A stretch of 64,000 nt of DNA from positions 1 through 64,000 of the forward strand of contig NZ_JANQBD010000033.1 in assembly GCF_024722015.1 (NCBI RefSeq), read 5' to 3'. Below are positions 55,009 through 63,304 of the stretch, one piece after another. The notes under the pieces are model-generated. The model was given only the letters and a program-made list of their open reading frames with translations. It searched no databases and was not told where the DNA came from. The translations under genes were made by a program, and so were the position numbers. Every line of letters starts with the position of its first letter. Within the stretch, counting starts at the first letter, position 1. Origin of the DNA: Paenibacillus radicis (ex Xue et al. 2023). GTDB taxonomy: Bacteria; Bacillota; Bacilli; Paenibacillales; NBRC-103111.

Positions 55009-57642
55009 CTACTGCTCATTACCGTATATTTGCAGCTCATGAATAGACCAATAACTGCCGCTTTTGCCGGTCTGCACAATTTTCACATATTTGGCTTTTT
55101 GCGGGGCAAAATTAATATCGGTAACCTTGCTTCCAAGACCTGATGCGATGGGTCCCGTCCAAGTTAAGCTATTGTTCGACACATAAACCTCATACTGGCG
55201 CGGATAATCATTCGGCGAGCCTTCCGTCTGAAGCTCGATCCGATTGATCGCTAAGAGAGACTTCATATTAACTTCATAGTATTGCCCGTACGTTTGGGGA
55301 GCATTTGTATCCCATCGACTATTGGTATTATCATCAATTGCGTTCTGCGGTTTCCCGCCGGAGCTGCTGGAAGCTATCCAATCCTTACGGTCTAGAAGCA
55401 CATAATCCGTAGCCACTGTCTCTACAGCTTCGGAAGGTTTGCTCGTCCCCGGCAGCCTTATTTGATACTTGTATGCCGATCCGGCTAACGTGCTGCTGTC
55501 AATATAATGAGTTTGCTGCACATTTGCAGCGATTAACTCATAATTTCCTCCCGAATTGGCACTGCGCCAAATATCATAACCCTTGGCCCCCTCCGATTCC
55601 AACCAGTTGAGCTCGATCGAATGATGGAGGAGAGGCTCTGCCTTAACCCAAGTCGGTGCTTTCGGCTTAACGTCTGCAGAGCGTGTCAGAATGTATTGAA
55701 CCGCTTCGCCGGGACCGAGCGTTTCTATCAGCTCAAGATTAGGGGACGCCTGTAATCCCGATATATAAGTTCGTGCCTCCTCATAGCTCTTTCCCGATCC
55801 GAATCTTTCCCCCTCATAGACCGCCTGCTCAGGCATGATAACTTGAACAGCTATCTTTTGTACACTTTTCTCAAAATTGACGATGTTCAGCAATATTTTA
55901 TCAGAGGTTCCCTGGGATCCAGGCAAAGGCTTCAAAGAAGAAGTGTCCACCCCGCGGAAATAAACCAGCTTGTCATATAAATCCTCCGCGTTCGTTATCC
56001 GGTATTCGAGCGGCTTGCCATGGGTTGCATAGGCCAGATTAAGCCGTCTCATTATCCCAGCCCGGGTATCCGTTTCCGACGGATTTCCATATATTCTAGT
56101 TGTGGCGGGATTATGATGATTCAAATTAAAGCCTGTTTCAAACAATGAATAGTCAGGATAGAAGGCGGCGTGATGTGTGAACATGTCCGCATAACCGATA
56201 TGCGCACGCATGATCCGGTCAAAAACCGCCGATTTCCGGTCTACAGCTCCGAATTGTTTGGCATCTATGTGGCTATCCGAAGTTCCGTATTCGGTATTCA
56301 GCATGAGCTTCGGCAAGCCGTCTTCGGCTCCTCCAAATGTTTTCAAATTTTCTACAAAACTTCCACCCGGGCTATCTGCAAATGAGGACCCATACGAATG
56401 TCCATTGGTCAGGTCGGTCACATTCTCAAGCTCCTTGCGCTGGGCCGGATCGCTTTCCCACCCGTCAGGATCACCGCATTGGCGCTTTCCATTAGGCAGT
56501 TGGTTTTTGCAGGCTTTCACCTCATAGGAAGGAGCATAAGCCCACCCTGGAGCCACCGTCTTCAAATGAGGGGCCAAAATAGGGATATTGTCATTTAACC
56601 AATTGGCGATAGCCAGATTAACTGCTTTGGAACGGTTAAATAATCCGGGTTCGTTATCGATCTCATAGTATTGAAAGAGCGAGCCATAATTTTTCACATA
56701 ATTATACAATTTATCTTTGGCATCATTGGGAAGAGTCCCATCCATTTGCAGCTTGATATTGCCTGTGTGCAGATGAAACGATACGGCTTGTGTGTTGTAA
56801 TCCCTCAATGTTTCGTAATAAGGCCCAATAGCTGAACAGGCATTTTTCACATCCGTAGCGCAGCCGGTCCGCATAACATTGCCGCTATAGGCGATGCCCA
56901 TCCATTTCAAGACATAAGGGAGATGTCGGACGGCCCCTTCGTCATAATAGAAGGACATATTGTTGAGACTGGTGCCCGATGCGATATAGCTGCCGTGAAT
57001 CGGTTCCTCCGCCGGTGCAGACAAAGTACTTAACCCGATATAATCCCACTTCCACCACAAATACTGATTCTCCGAAGACGAACAATAAATACAGCCTATA
57101 GCCCGCAGCTCCACGATATTGTCTCCGAGCTGCAGCTGCTCCTTCGGAATATAAAGCTCGTATGTTTTCTTGAAGGGGTATCCGCTTGTCGTTCCACCGA
57201 CACCGGCGATTTGAACAATTCCTGATAACATGCGGTTAGTGAAAACGGCCATCTGAGGAATTGATTTATACGCATCAAGCACCTTAACCTGTAAGTTAAC
57301 TCCGTGTTCCGGAATAGCTTCCAACGTATAATGAATGCTGAACGACGGATTCACCGATCTATCAAGCCCACTGGGCAAGCTTTTCCAATCCATGCTTTTA
57401 TAAGAATCAGAAGAGATGCTAAAGCTTTGGCTCTTGCTATCCGACCTGAATTCAAGATAGGAGTCATCCGGTTTCCCTATCAGCCATATCCATCCGCCTT
57501 GTACCAGCTGCGCCGAAGCTGGCTTTATTTCAGTAGGCGCCAATTGATCGGCTGCCGTGTATTGGCAGCAGGACAATACAGATAAAATGAGCAACAGCAT
57601 ACCGACCGGCAAAACAAGCAACAAAACCACTTTTCTATTCAT
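55009..57642 (-). CDS. Secreted clan GH-A-like glycoside hydrolase with FN3 and F5/8-type domains
   Basis: A 877-aa exoprotein. A hydrophobic signal or anchor (MNRKVVLLLVLPVGMLLLIL) is followed by an N-terminal beta domain (about 35-215). A TIM-barrel-like region (about 225-550) holds the likely acid/base Glu in YYEIDNEPG and nucleophile in LMLNTEYG, the NEP and E pair of clan GH-A. A fibronectin type III-like domain (about 655-735) and a C-terminal F5/8 type C (discoidin) domain (about 750-877, NSRWDTNAPQTYGQYYEVN) follow. The ATG at 57642 has GGAGAGACATC; an ATG at 57681 overlaps the previous stop but lacks a site. It sits behind GH26 and exopolysaccharide genes, so it may trim a self-made or related mannose-containing polymer. 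Family is uncertain. Confidence 0.8.
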   Translation of the reverse strand: MNRKVVLLLVLPVGMLLLILSVLSCCQYTAADQLAPTEIKPASAQLVQGGWIWLIGKPDDSYLEFRSDSKSQSFSISSDSYKSMDWKSLPSGLDRSVNPSFSIHYTLEAIPEHGVNLQVKVLDAYKSIPQMAVFTNRMLSGIVQIAGVGGTTSGYPFKKTYELYIPKEQLQLGDNIVELRAIGCIYCSSSENQYLWWKWDYIGLSTLSAPAEEPIHGSYIASGTSLNNMSFYYDEGAVRHLPYVLKWMGIAYSGNVMRTGCATDVKNACSAIGPYYETLRDYNTQAVSFHLHTGNIKLQMDGTLPNDAKDKLYNYVKNYGSLFQYYEIDNEPGLFNRSKAVNLAIANWLNDNIPILAPHLKTVAPGWAYAPSYEVKACKNQLPNGKRQCGDPDGWESDPAQRKELENVTDLTNGHSYGSSFADSPGGSFVENLKTFGGAEDGLPKLMLNTEYGTSDSHIDAKQFGAVDRKSAVFDRIMRAHIGYADMFTHHAAFYPDYSLFETGFNLNHHNPATTRIYGNPSETDTRAGIMRRLNLAYATHGKPLEYRITNAEDLYDKLVYFRGVDTSSLKPLPGSQGTSDKILLNIVNFEKSVQKIAVQVIMPEQAVYEGERFGSGKSYEEARTYISGLQASPNLELIETLGPGEAVQYILTRSADVKPKAPTWVKAEPLLHHSIELNWLESEGAKGYDIWRSANSGGNYELIAANVQQTHYIDSSTLAGSAYKYQIRLPGTSKPSEAVETVATDYVLLDRKDWIASSSSGGKPQNAIDDNTNSRWDTNAPQTYGQYYEVNMKSLLAINRIELQTEGSPNDYPRQYEVYVSNNSLTWTGPIASGLGSKVTDINFAPQKAKYVKIVQTGKSGSYWSIHELQIYGNEQ

Positions 57643-57677
57643 GATGTCTCTCCATTCCTTTTTTTGATAGGCATTCT

Positions 57678-59168
57678 TCATTTAGGAATGAATAACGCAC
57701 TCTCCGGAATGATTTCTTTGGTATGAGAAGGGCTTGCCCACATAACTTTGGCTGCCGCCCCTGCAGTATCATTATAATATTCCACCTTAAATTCGACAGG
57801 CTTTCCAGCGGTAAGTGAAATCGTCCCGGTTCGTTCAACCCAGCTTTGGTTGAACCAGCTGTCTATAACCAGCTGCCCATCCACCCAAATCCTTATTCCA
57901 TCATCGCTCAAGCTGGATATTGTATACGTCTCCGTGTAGCTGGGCCAAAGCCTGCCCGTCCACCTCACAGAGAATGCGCCTGCCTGGACAGCGGCCGTTG
58001 GGGCCGATTGACGCCAATTAAAGTCAATATTAGAATCTTCGCGTACTTCCTTGAGGTCTGAGAAGTCCTTGTTACCATAATATTCAGCTACCAAGCCATT
58101 TTTACCGGCAGCCTTGCCCGGCATTCGGAGAGTAAGAGGAACCGTCCCCCTCTTAATGGATCTTGGACTTGTATAGAAAGAGTGGATCTTCTCCGCCGTG
58201 TTTTTTTCGTTCAGCATCTTGCCCCAGACCATCATATACGCCCATTTGGGCTGATTCTCAAGGACAGCCGCATCCGGGATTTCGCCGTTTTCTCCAATAG
58301 CCACCGGTTTGCCGTTGGCAAGCTCAACAATCTTGTCGTAATATTCCTGCCGGTAATCATTGCCATAAATGTCGACCGCCAGAACATCCACTTTGTCTGG
58401 GCTAGGGTAAGTTAACGTATAAGGATCGGCCCATTCCGTAGGCGCATTCGGACTCCATACCCACAGAAGATTATTCAGCTTATGAACCTCTACATACCGA
58501 TCGTACATGATATTCCAGAGAGCGGGGAAATTATTCTTCTTGCCCCACCAGAACCATCCGCCGTTCATCTCATGATACGGGCGCCATAATACAGGAACTC
58601 CAGCATCCTTGAGCTTGGTCAGGTACACGGCCACCTCATCCAGATCCGCAATCAATTTGTTATATTCCGTCGTTCCCGGCGTCACATATTTATCGAACTC
58701 CGATTGGCTCATCTCCTTTTGCACATTCGACCAGCACCGGCATTCGCCGGGAATACTTTCATGATAAGTAATCGTTACAAGGCCGCCTGCCTTATGCCAC
58801 GCGATCGCGCTGTTCACCACCTTCTGTCTTTGCGAGGCTACTTCCGAAGAGGATTGATTCATAATGGCGCCGAGCTCATAACCGTGAATTCCAGCGTGCT
58901 TCCCTGTCTGTTTCTTTAGCTTATTGTTCAGCTCATCCGGGCTTTCCAAATAATCATGCTGGCCGCTTATAATTTTTGTCCCCGATATCTCATACAGATT
59001 TTGCAAAACTGCTTTTGCTTCAGTTGATGCAACCGGGTTTACGGGAGCAGACGAAGCTAACGATATATTCGGAAATGCTGGAAAATGAGGGGCAACCAAC
59101 GTAAATAACAGTAGAATAGAAATCACTTTTCTAATCACACCTACCCTTCTGCTCTGCTGCAGCAACAT
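57678..59168 (-). CDS. Secreted GH26-family beta-mannanase-like enzyme with PA14 domain
   Basis: About 496 aa. Signal peptide (VISILLLFTLVAPHFPAF), then a GH26 TIM barrel (about 45-340) with TYHESIPGECRCW, the acid/base Glu200 in RPYHEMNGGWFWWG and the nucleophile Glu293 in AIGENGEIP. GH26 enzymes mostly cut beta-1,4-mannan. A PA14 domain (about 360-490, LVAEYYGNKDFSDLK, DDGIRIWVDGQLVID) probably binds carbohydrate. The start is not certain: ATG at 59168, or GTG at 59138 after AGAAGGG, which would give a more typical signal peptide. The TGA overlaps a possible start of the following hydrolase gene. Location behind manC and ugd suggests a role with a mannose-containing exopolysaccharide. Confidence 0.88.
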   Translation of the reverse strand: MLLQQSRRVGVIRKVISILLLFTLVAPHFPAFPNISLASSAPVNPVASTEAKAVLQNLYEISGTKIISGQHDYLESPDELNNKLKKQTGKHAGIHGYELGAIMNQSSSEVASQRQKVVNSAIAWHKAGGLVTITYHESIPGECRCWSNVQKEMSQSEFDKYVTPGTTEYNKLIADLDEVAVYLTKLKDAGVPVLWRPYHEMNGGWFWWGKKNNFPALWNIMYDRYVEVHKLNNLLWVWSPNAPTEWADPYTLTYPSPDKVDVLAVDIYGNDYRQEYYDKIVELANGKPVAIGENGEIPDAAVLENQPKWAYMMVWGKMLNEKNTAEKIHSFYTSPRSIKRGTVPLTLRMPGKAAGKNGLVAEYYGNKDFSDLKEVREDSNIDFNWRQSAPTAAVQAGAFSVRWTGRLWPSYTETYTISSLSDDGIRIWVDGQLVIDSWFNQSWVERTGTISLTAGKPVEFKVEYYNDTAGAAAKVMWASPSHTKEIIPESALFIPK

Positions 59169-59196
59169 CCTATAACCCCACTAGATTCAGTTTTTT

Positions 59197-59226
59197 TCAA
59201 CATTTACTTTCAAACTATGTTATAAT
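59197..59226 (+). promoter_or_regulatory. Promoter of the 33-aa membrane peptide gene
   Basis: A perfect TATAAT at 59221-59226 lies 18 bases after TCAACA (four of six matches to TTGACA). The leader to the ATG at 59266 is about 35 bases and holds GAGGAGG. Confidence 0.5.
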
Positions 59227-59265
59227 TTCGACAAATCCTATGTTTTTTCGAGGAGGCACCAGAAA

Positions 59266-59367
59266 ATGAATAGAAATTCCAAGCTGTCCATGCCAAAAGG
59301 CTGTTTATGGGCTATTGTTATTACCGTCCCGATCTGGTTCATTATCTTATACCTGCTAATCAAATAA
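59266..59367 (+). CDS. Small single-helix membrane protein (33 aa)
   Basis: ATG at 59266 opens 33 codons: MNRNSKLSMPKGCLWAIVIT, then VPIWFIILYLLIK. A short basic N-terminus precedes one membrane helix. GAGGAGG lies about nine bases upstream, a TATAAT box about 40 bases upstream and a hairpin (59369-59409) begins two bases after the stop, so a full small transcription unit is visible. It is on the opposite strand to all its neighbours and lies between manC and the GH26 gene. No family recognised. Too short for ordinary gene callers. Confidence 0.6.
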   Translation: MNRNSKLSMPKGCLWAIVITVPIWFIILYLLIK

Positions 59368-59368
59368 A

Positions 59369-59409
59369 CAATCGCCTTCCATCCCCATAAAGAGAATAAA
59401 AGGCGGTTG
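59369..59409. terminator. Convergent bidirectional terminator-like hairpin
   Basis: CAATCGCCTT pairs with AAGGCGGTTG (one G-U). It lies between the 33-aa gene (plus) and manC (minus). On the minus strand TTTATTTG follows, on the plus strand CTCATTT, so the minus direction is the stronger one. Confidence 0.55.
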
Positions 59410-59433
59410 CTCATTTATGAATCCCGCTCGCTT

Positions 59434-60804
59434 TCATATGAACTGATGAAGCGGTATGTCCTTCCATTCCATGCAAATTCGAACGATATCCTCCTCCACC
59501 AGCTCTGAGCCGGTCTGCACCTCAATAAGCTCCATATCGGTTATGGCCAAGATGCTGTGCTTGGTCCCCTCTGGAATGCGGACTACATCCCCCGCCTTTA
59601 CCTGGTACAAATTATCATTGATAACAATATCTGCAACTCCGCTAATGATGGTCCATATTTCACTTCGTTTATAGTGAAGCTGGTAACTTATATTTTTACC
59701 TGCACATACCAGAATCCGTTTGGTCAGAACTTCGTTACCTTCCTTATACTTGATATAATCCACGACACGGTAACGCCCCCATCTCCGCTCCTCATACATC
59801 GGCCTTTGTTGAATATGATTCATCACTTCCTTGATTCTCGGACTTTCCGCTTTGGAAGTGACCAGTATACCGTCCGGGCTCGCAGCCACTACCACATCGT
59901 TCATGCCGATTACGGTTACCGGAATGTCCAGCTCATTGATCAGATGTGTATTGACGGAATCCTCCGTAATAATTCCCGTCCCGATTCTTGTGCAGCTCAT
60001 CTCCTCCGTCAACGTATTCCAGGTACCTAGATCCTTCCAGAATCCGTGATAGGGAAGTACTACCACATTATCTTCCTTCTCTACAACCTCGTAATCGAAG
60101 CTGATTTTGGGCAGATGTTTATACTGCTTGAGCATTTCCTCGTACTGGATCGGAAGCCCTTTCTCAACCAGCACATTAATCAAGTAGTCGAGACGGAATC
60201 CGAATACCCCGCAATTCCATAGAGCATTGCGCTTGATTAGAGCTTCGGCTTGTGCACGATCCGGTTTTTCCCTAAAGTGGCTGACTCGAAATAAATCAGA
60301 GTCCGCAGCATAAGGCTCAGAGGGAACGATATAGCCATATTTCTCGGAAGGGGCGCTCGGAACCACACCAATTAGCGCCAGGTTCGCATCCGTTTCTTGA
60401 AGAACCTGTTCCAATTGCTGGATGGCTTCGAAGAAGGCTTCATCCACATATGGATCAACTGGCAGGATCGTGATAACGGTATTAAGCGGAACGCTCGACA
60501 TGGAGTACAAATAAGTAGCCGTGAGTGCAATAGCTGCGAAAGTATCTCTTCTTTCGGGCTCGACAATAATGGGAACCTCATTCCCAAGCTGGCTAGTTAT
60601 CATTTCCATCTGAGAGCGGTTTGTGGCCACATAAGCGGAGCCTCCCAAACCAGCATTATTTAACTGCCTCCATACTCTTTGCACCATCGATTCCATTTCC
60701 TGGTTCGGATTCTGGAGTATTTTCAAAAATTGCTTGGATCTTGAATCGTTGGACAACGGCCACAGCCGCTTGCCTGAACCTCCAGATAGTAGGACCAGCT
60801 TCAT
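59434..60804 (-). CDS. manC: Mannose-1-phosphate guanylyltransferase/mannose-6-phosphate isomerase
   Basis: A 456-aa enzyme making GDP-mannose from mannose-1-phosphate and GTP. The nucleotidyltransferase domain begins MKLVLLSGGSGKRLWPLSND with the SRSKQFL motif; EKPD in SHFREKPDRAQ is the active-site signature. The C-terminal cupin domain (YQLHYKRSEIWTIISGVADI, VRIPEGTKHSI) is the isomerase part of bifunctional ManC/AlgA proteins. The ATG at 60804 has GGGAGAGTGATATTC; a longer reading upstream has no similarity and overlaps the previous gene. It is downstream of ugd and glycosyltransferases, so it supplies GDP-mannose to the exopolysaccharide pathway. Confidence 0.95.
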   Translation of the reverse strand: MKLVLLSGGSGKRLWPLSNDSRSKQFLKILQNPNQEMESMVQRVWRQLNNAGLGGSAYVATNRSQMEMITSQLGNEVPIIVEPERRDTFAAIALTATYLYSMSSVPLNTVITILPVDPYVDEAFFEAIQQLEQVLQETDANLALIGVVPSAPSEKYGYIVPSEPYAADSDLFRVSHFREKPDRAQAEALIKRNALWNCGVFGFRLDYLINVLVEKGLPIQYEEMLKQYKHLPKISFDYEVVEKEDNVVVLPYHGFWKDLGTWNTLTEEMSCTRIGTGIITEDSVNTHLINELDIPVTVIGMNDVVVAASPDGILVTSKAESPRIKEVMNHIQQRPMYEERRWGRYRVVDYIKYKEGNEVLTKRILVCAGKNISYQLHYKRSEIWTIISGVADIVINDNLYQVKAGDVVRIPEGTKHSILAITDMELIEVQTGSELVEEDIVRICMEWKDIPLHQFI

Positions 60805-60844
60805 GAATATCACTCTCCCAATGGTTATGAATAGTTCATCCTTG

Positions 60845-62173
60845 TCAGACACTAACCTGTGAACGGAATGCCGCGATCGGTTCGGGTCTTCCCACCGAAT
60901 AATAATGCAGCCCCGCTCCTTCGATCTGCTCTTTGGCATATACATTTCTGCCATCTATAAGAATGGGCTGAGCCATCTGGTAAATTAACTGTGACAATGA
61001 AATCTCCTTGAATTCCTGCCAATCGGTCAGCAAGCACACGGCATCAGCATTTATGGATGCTTCCAGAGCATTACCACACCATTGAATAGATGGGTGATCG
61101 TAGCGCTCTCTGAACTTGCCCATAGCCACAGGATCGTAGAGCTTCAGCTTCGCTCCCATGTTGATCAAGGCTTCAACAATTTCGAGCGAAGGGGCCTCGC
61201 GGATATCATCTGTGTTCGGTTTGAACGATAACCCCCATATCCCGATCACCGTGTCATGCAGCTGCCCAAGCGACTCCTTCAGCTTCTCAATTACTTTGTA
61301 TCTTTGCGCTTTATTAACCTCCACAACTGACTTTAGAAGCTGAAACTCATAATTAACATTACCCGCAATCTGGATTAATGCTTTGGTGTCTTTAGGAAAA
61401 CATGATCCCCCGTAACCGATTCCGGCATTCAAGAATGAAGGGCCGATTCTGGGGTCTTTACCCATCCCTTGAGCGACCTCCGTCACATCGGCGCCTACTT
61501 TTTCGCAAATATTCGATATTTCATTAATAAATGATATTTTCGTTGCCAGGAATGCGTTGGAAGCATATTTAATCATTTCCGCACTGCGAATATCCGTAAC
61601 GAAGATCTGGTCCGTGAAGCTGCTGTGCAGCTCGACCATGGCCGCTTCCAGCTCCCTGTTATCCAGTCCTATAACAATTCGGTCGGGATGAAGCGTGTCT
61701 TGAATGGCTGAGCCCTCCCGTAGAAACTCCGGAATGGAAACAATATCGAAAGGAACCTCCGTATGCTGCGCTATGATACGGCGTATTTTCTCGTTTGTTC
61801 CGACGGGAACGGTGCTTTTGGTGGCAACGATTTTTCGCCCGCTCATAGCTCTGCCTATTTCTGCTGCCGCTTGCTCAATATACTGCAAATCAGCTTCTCC
61901 ACTTGGCAGAGAGGGCGTTCCGACCGCTATAATGATGAGCTCGGAATGCCGCACTGCCTGGATCAAATTGGATGAGAATTCCAATCGTCCGGCTTGTACA
62001 TTGCGCTCCATGAATGTTTCGATTCCTGGCTCATAGATGGGGGAAACCAGATTCTGTAAGGCGGCAATTTTATTTATATCCTGATCGACACAAATAACAT
62101 GATTGCCCATTTCCGCGAAGCATATGCCCGAAACTAGACCGACATACCCGGTTCCGATTACAGCGATATCCAT
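60845..62173 (-). CDS. ugd: UDP-glucose 6-dehydrogenase
   Basis: A 442-aa enzyme oxidising UDP-glucose to UDP-glucuronate with NAD. The N-terminal Rossmann motif is MDIAVIGTGYVGLVSG. Catalytic Cys258 sits in GIGYGGSCFPKDTKAL, and ATKSTVPVGT, EFLREGSA and GLSFKPNTDDIREAPS are all conserved. The ATG at 62173 follows GAGAGGGACGG; an alternative start 50 codons upstream would run through the preceding gene. It overlaps no gene but its ribosome binding site lies in the end of the glycosyltransferase gene. It provides the uronic acid donor for an acidic exopolysaccharide. It lies 40 bases upstream of manC. Confidence 0.95.
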   Translation of the reverse strand: MDIAVIGTGYVGLVSGICFAEMGNHVICVDQDINKIAALQNLVSPIYEPGIETFMERNVQAGRLEFSSNLIQAVRHSELIIIAVGTPSLPSGEADLQYIEQAAAEIGRAMSGRKIVATKSTVPVGTNEKIRRIIAQHTEVPFDIVSIPEFLREGSAIQDTLHPDRIVIGLDNRELEAAMVELHSSFTDQIFVTDIRSAEMIKYASNAFLATKISFINEISNICEKVGADVTEVAQGMGKDPRIGPSFLNAGIGYGGSCFPKDTKALIQIAGNVNYEFQLLKSVVEVNKAQRYKVIEKLKESLGQLHDTVIGIWGLSFKPNTDDIREAPSLEIVEALINMGAKLKLYDPVAMGKFRERYDHPSIQWCGNALEASINADAVCLLTDWQEFKEISLSQLIYQMAQPILIDGRNVYAKEQIEGAGLHYYSVGRPEPIAAFRSQVSV

Positions 62174-62177
62174 TCTG

Positions 62178-63278
62178 TCACCGTCCCTCTCTGAATTTTT
62201 CATAAGCTTTGCCAATATAATTTTTGAAATTTTCCATAAATGCCTTCTCATCGAACTTTCGAGCATGGTTGACGATCTGCCGTACATCCCAATCGTGGTT
62301 TTCGACTTCGTTGATAGCTGCATTCAGATCATGGATTTCCTGCCGTTTGAAGAAAATACCGTTCAGCCTCGGCCTGATGGTATCGAGTGCGCCTCCGGAC
62401 TGAAAAGCGATAACGGGTCTTCCAGCAGCGTTCGCTTCAAGCGGGGTAATGCCGAAATCCTCCTCGCCGGGAAAAATCAACGCTCTGCATTGCGCCATCA
62501 GTTCTGTAACCACTCCATCCTCCAGTCTCCCGAGAAAGCTTACATTTGGTTTAGCCAGCTGCCGCAGTCGTTCAAGATCGGGCCCTTCTCCTACGATATA
62601 TAGGGGAAGTCCGTTGCGGCTGAATGTCTCCACAGCCAAATCAATCCGCTTATAGGATACGAGCCGGGAAACAATCAAATAGTAATTCCCAATCGTCGTG
62701 GAGCTATGAAACCGCGATGTATTGATTGGAGGAAAAATAACGTCGGAGTCTCGATGATAATAAGTTTGAATTCTGTTTTTCACAACGGATGAATTCGCCA
62801 CGAATTGATTAACGTTCTTTGACGTCCTTTGATCCCAAGCTTTAAGCTGCCGCATATAAATCTTCAAAAGCTGCTTCAACACATTGGATTTGGACTGTCT
62901 TTGCATATAAGTGTCATAATCCCATGCAAATCGCATTGGCGTATGGCAATAGCAGAGATGGAATGTCTCCTTGGGCACTTGAATGCTCTTCATGAATGCG
63001 CTGCTGGAGCTAAGCACCATATCAAATTCACGGAAGTCAAAATCCCGGATCGCAAAGGGGTAAAGAGGAAGCATTCCCTTGAAGTTATTTATCCCTCCAG
63101 GCATTTTCTGAAGCCAGGATGCACGGATATCCGCATCCTTAAGTGCGTCAAGCAGCCGGTTGCTGCTAAAAACCGTGGTGAAAATAGGCGCCTGCGGAAA
63201 CATATGATGAAAGACCTCAACGACTCTTTCGGCACCACCCATTTGAATCAAATAATCATGCGCTATTGCTATTTTCAT
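62178..63278 (-). CDS. GT4-family glycosyltransferase
   Basis: A 366-aa cytoplasmic glycosyltransferase of the GT-B fold. The N-terminal domain starts MKIAIAHDYLIQMGGAERVV, with CYCHTPMRFAWD typical of a mannosyltransferase-like subgroup. The C-terminal domain has LIVSRLVSYKRIDLAVETF and the E-x7-E motif in GEEDFGITPLEANAAG that binds the nucleotide-sugar donor. The ATG at 63278 has AAAAGGATGG six bases away; an ATG three codons earlier has its site too close. It ends five bases before the ugd start. Donor probably GDP-mannose or a UDP-sugar; acceptor not known. Confidence 0.92.
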   Translation of the reverse strand: MKIAIAHDYLIQMGGAERVVEVFHHMFPQAPIFTTVFSSNRLLDALKDADIRASWLQKMPGGINNFKGMLPLYPFAIRDFDFREFDMVLSSSSAFMKSIQVPKETFHLCYCHTPMRFAWDYDTYMQRQSKSNVLKQLLKIYMRQLKAWDQRTSKNVNQFVANSSVVKNRIQTYYHRDSDVIFPPINTSRFHSSTTIGNYYLIVSRLVSYKRIDLAVETFSRNGLPLYIVGEGPDLERLRQLAKPNVSFLGRLEDGVVTELMAQCRALIFPGEEDFGITPLEANAAGRPVIAFQSGGALDTIRPRLNGIFFKRQEIHDLNAAINEVENHDWDVRQIVNHARKFDEKAFMENFKNYIGKAYEKFREGR

Positions 63279-63304
63279 TTGATCCATCCTTTTCTACCCA
63301 TGGT

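Noticed and set aside
60805..60954. N-terminal extension of ManC
   Set aside because: MKLVLLSGGSGKR is the universal start of the family and has its own ribosome binding site.
62174..62323. N-terminal extension of UDP-glucose dehydrogenase
   Set aside because: The Rossmann start MDIAVIGTGYVG must be near the N-terminus; the extension overlaps the glycosyltransferase gene.
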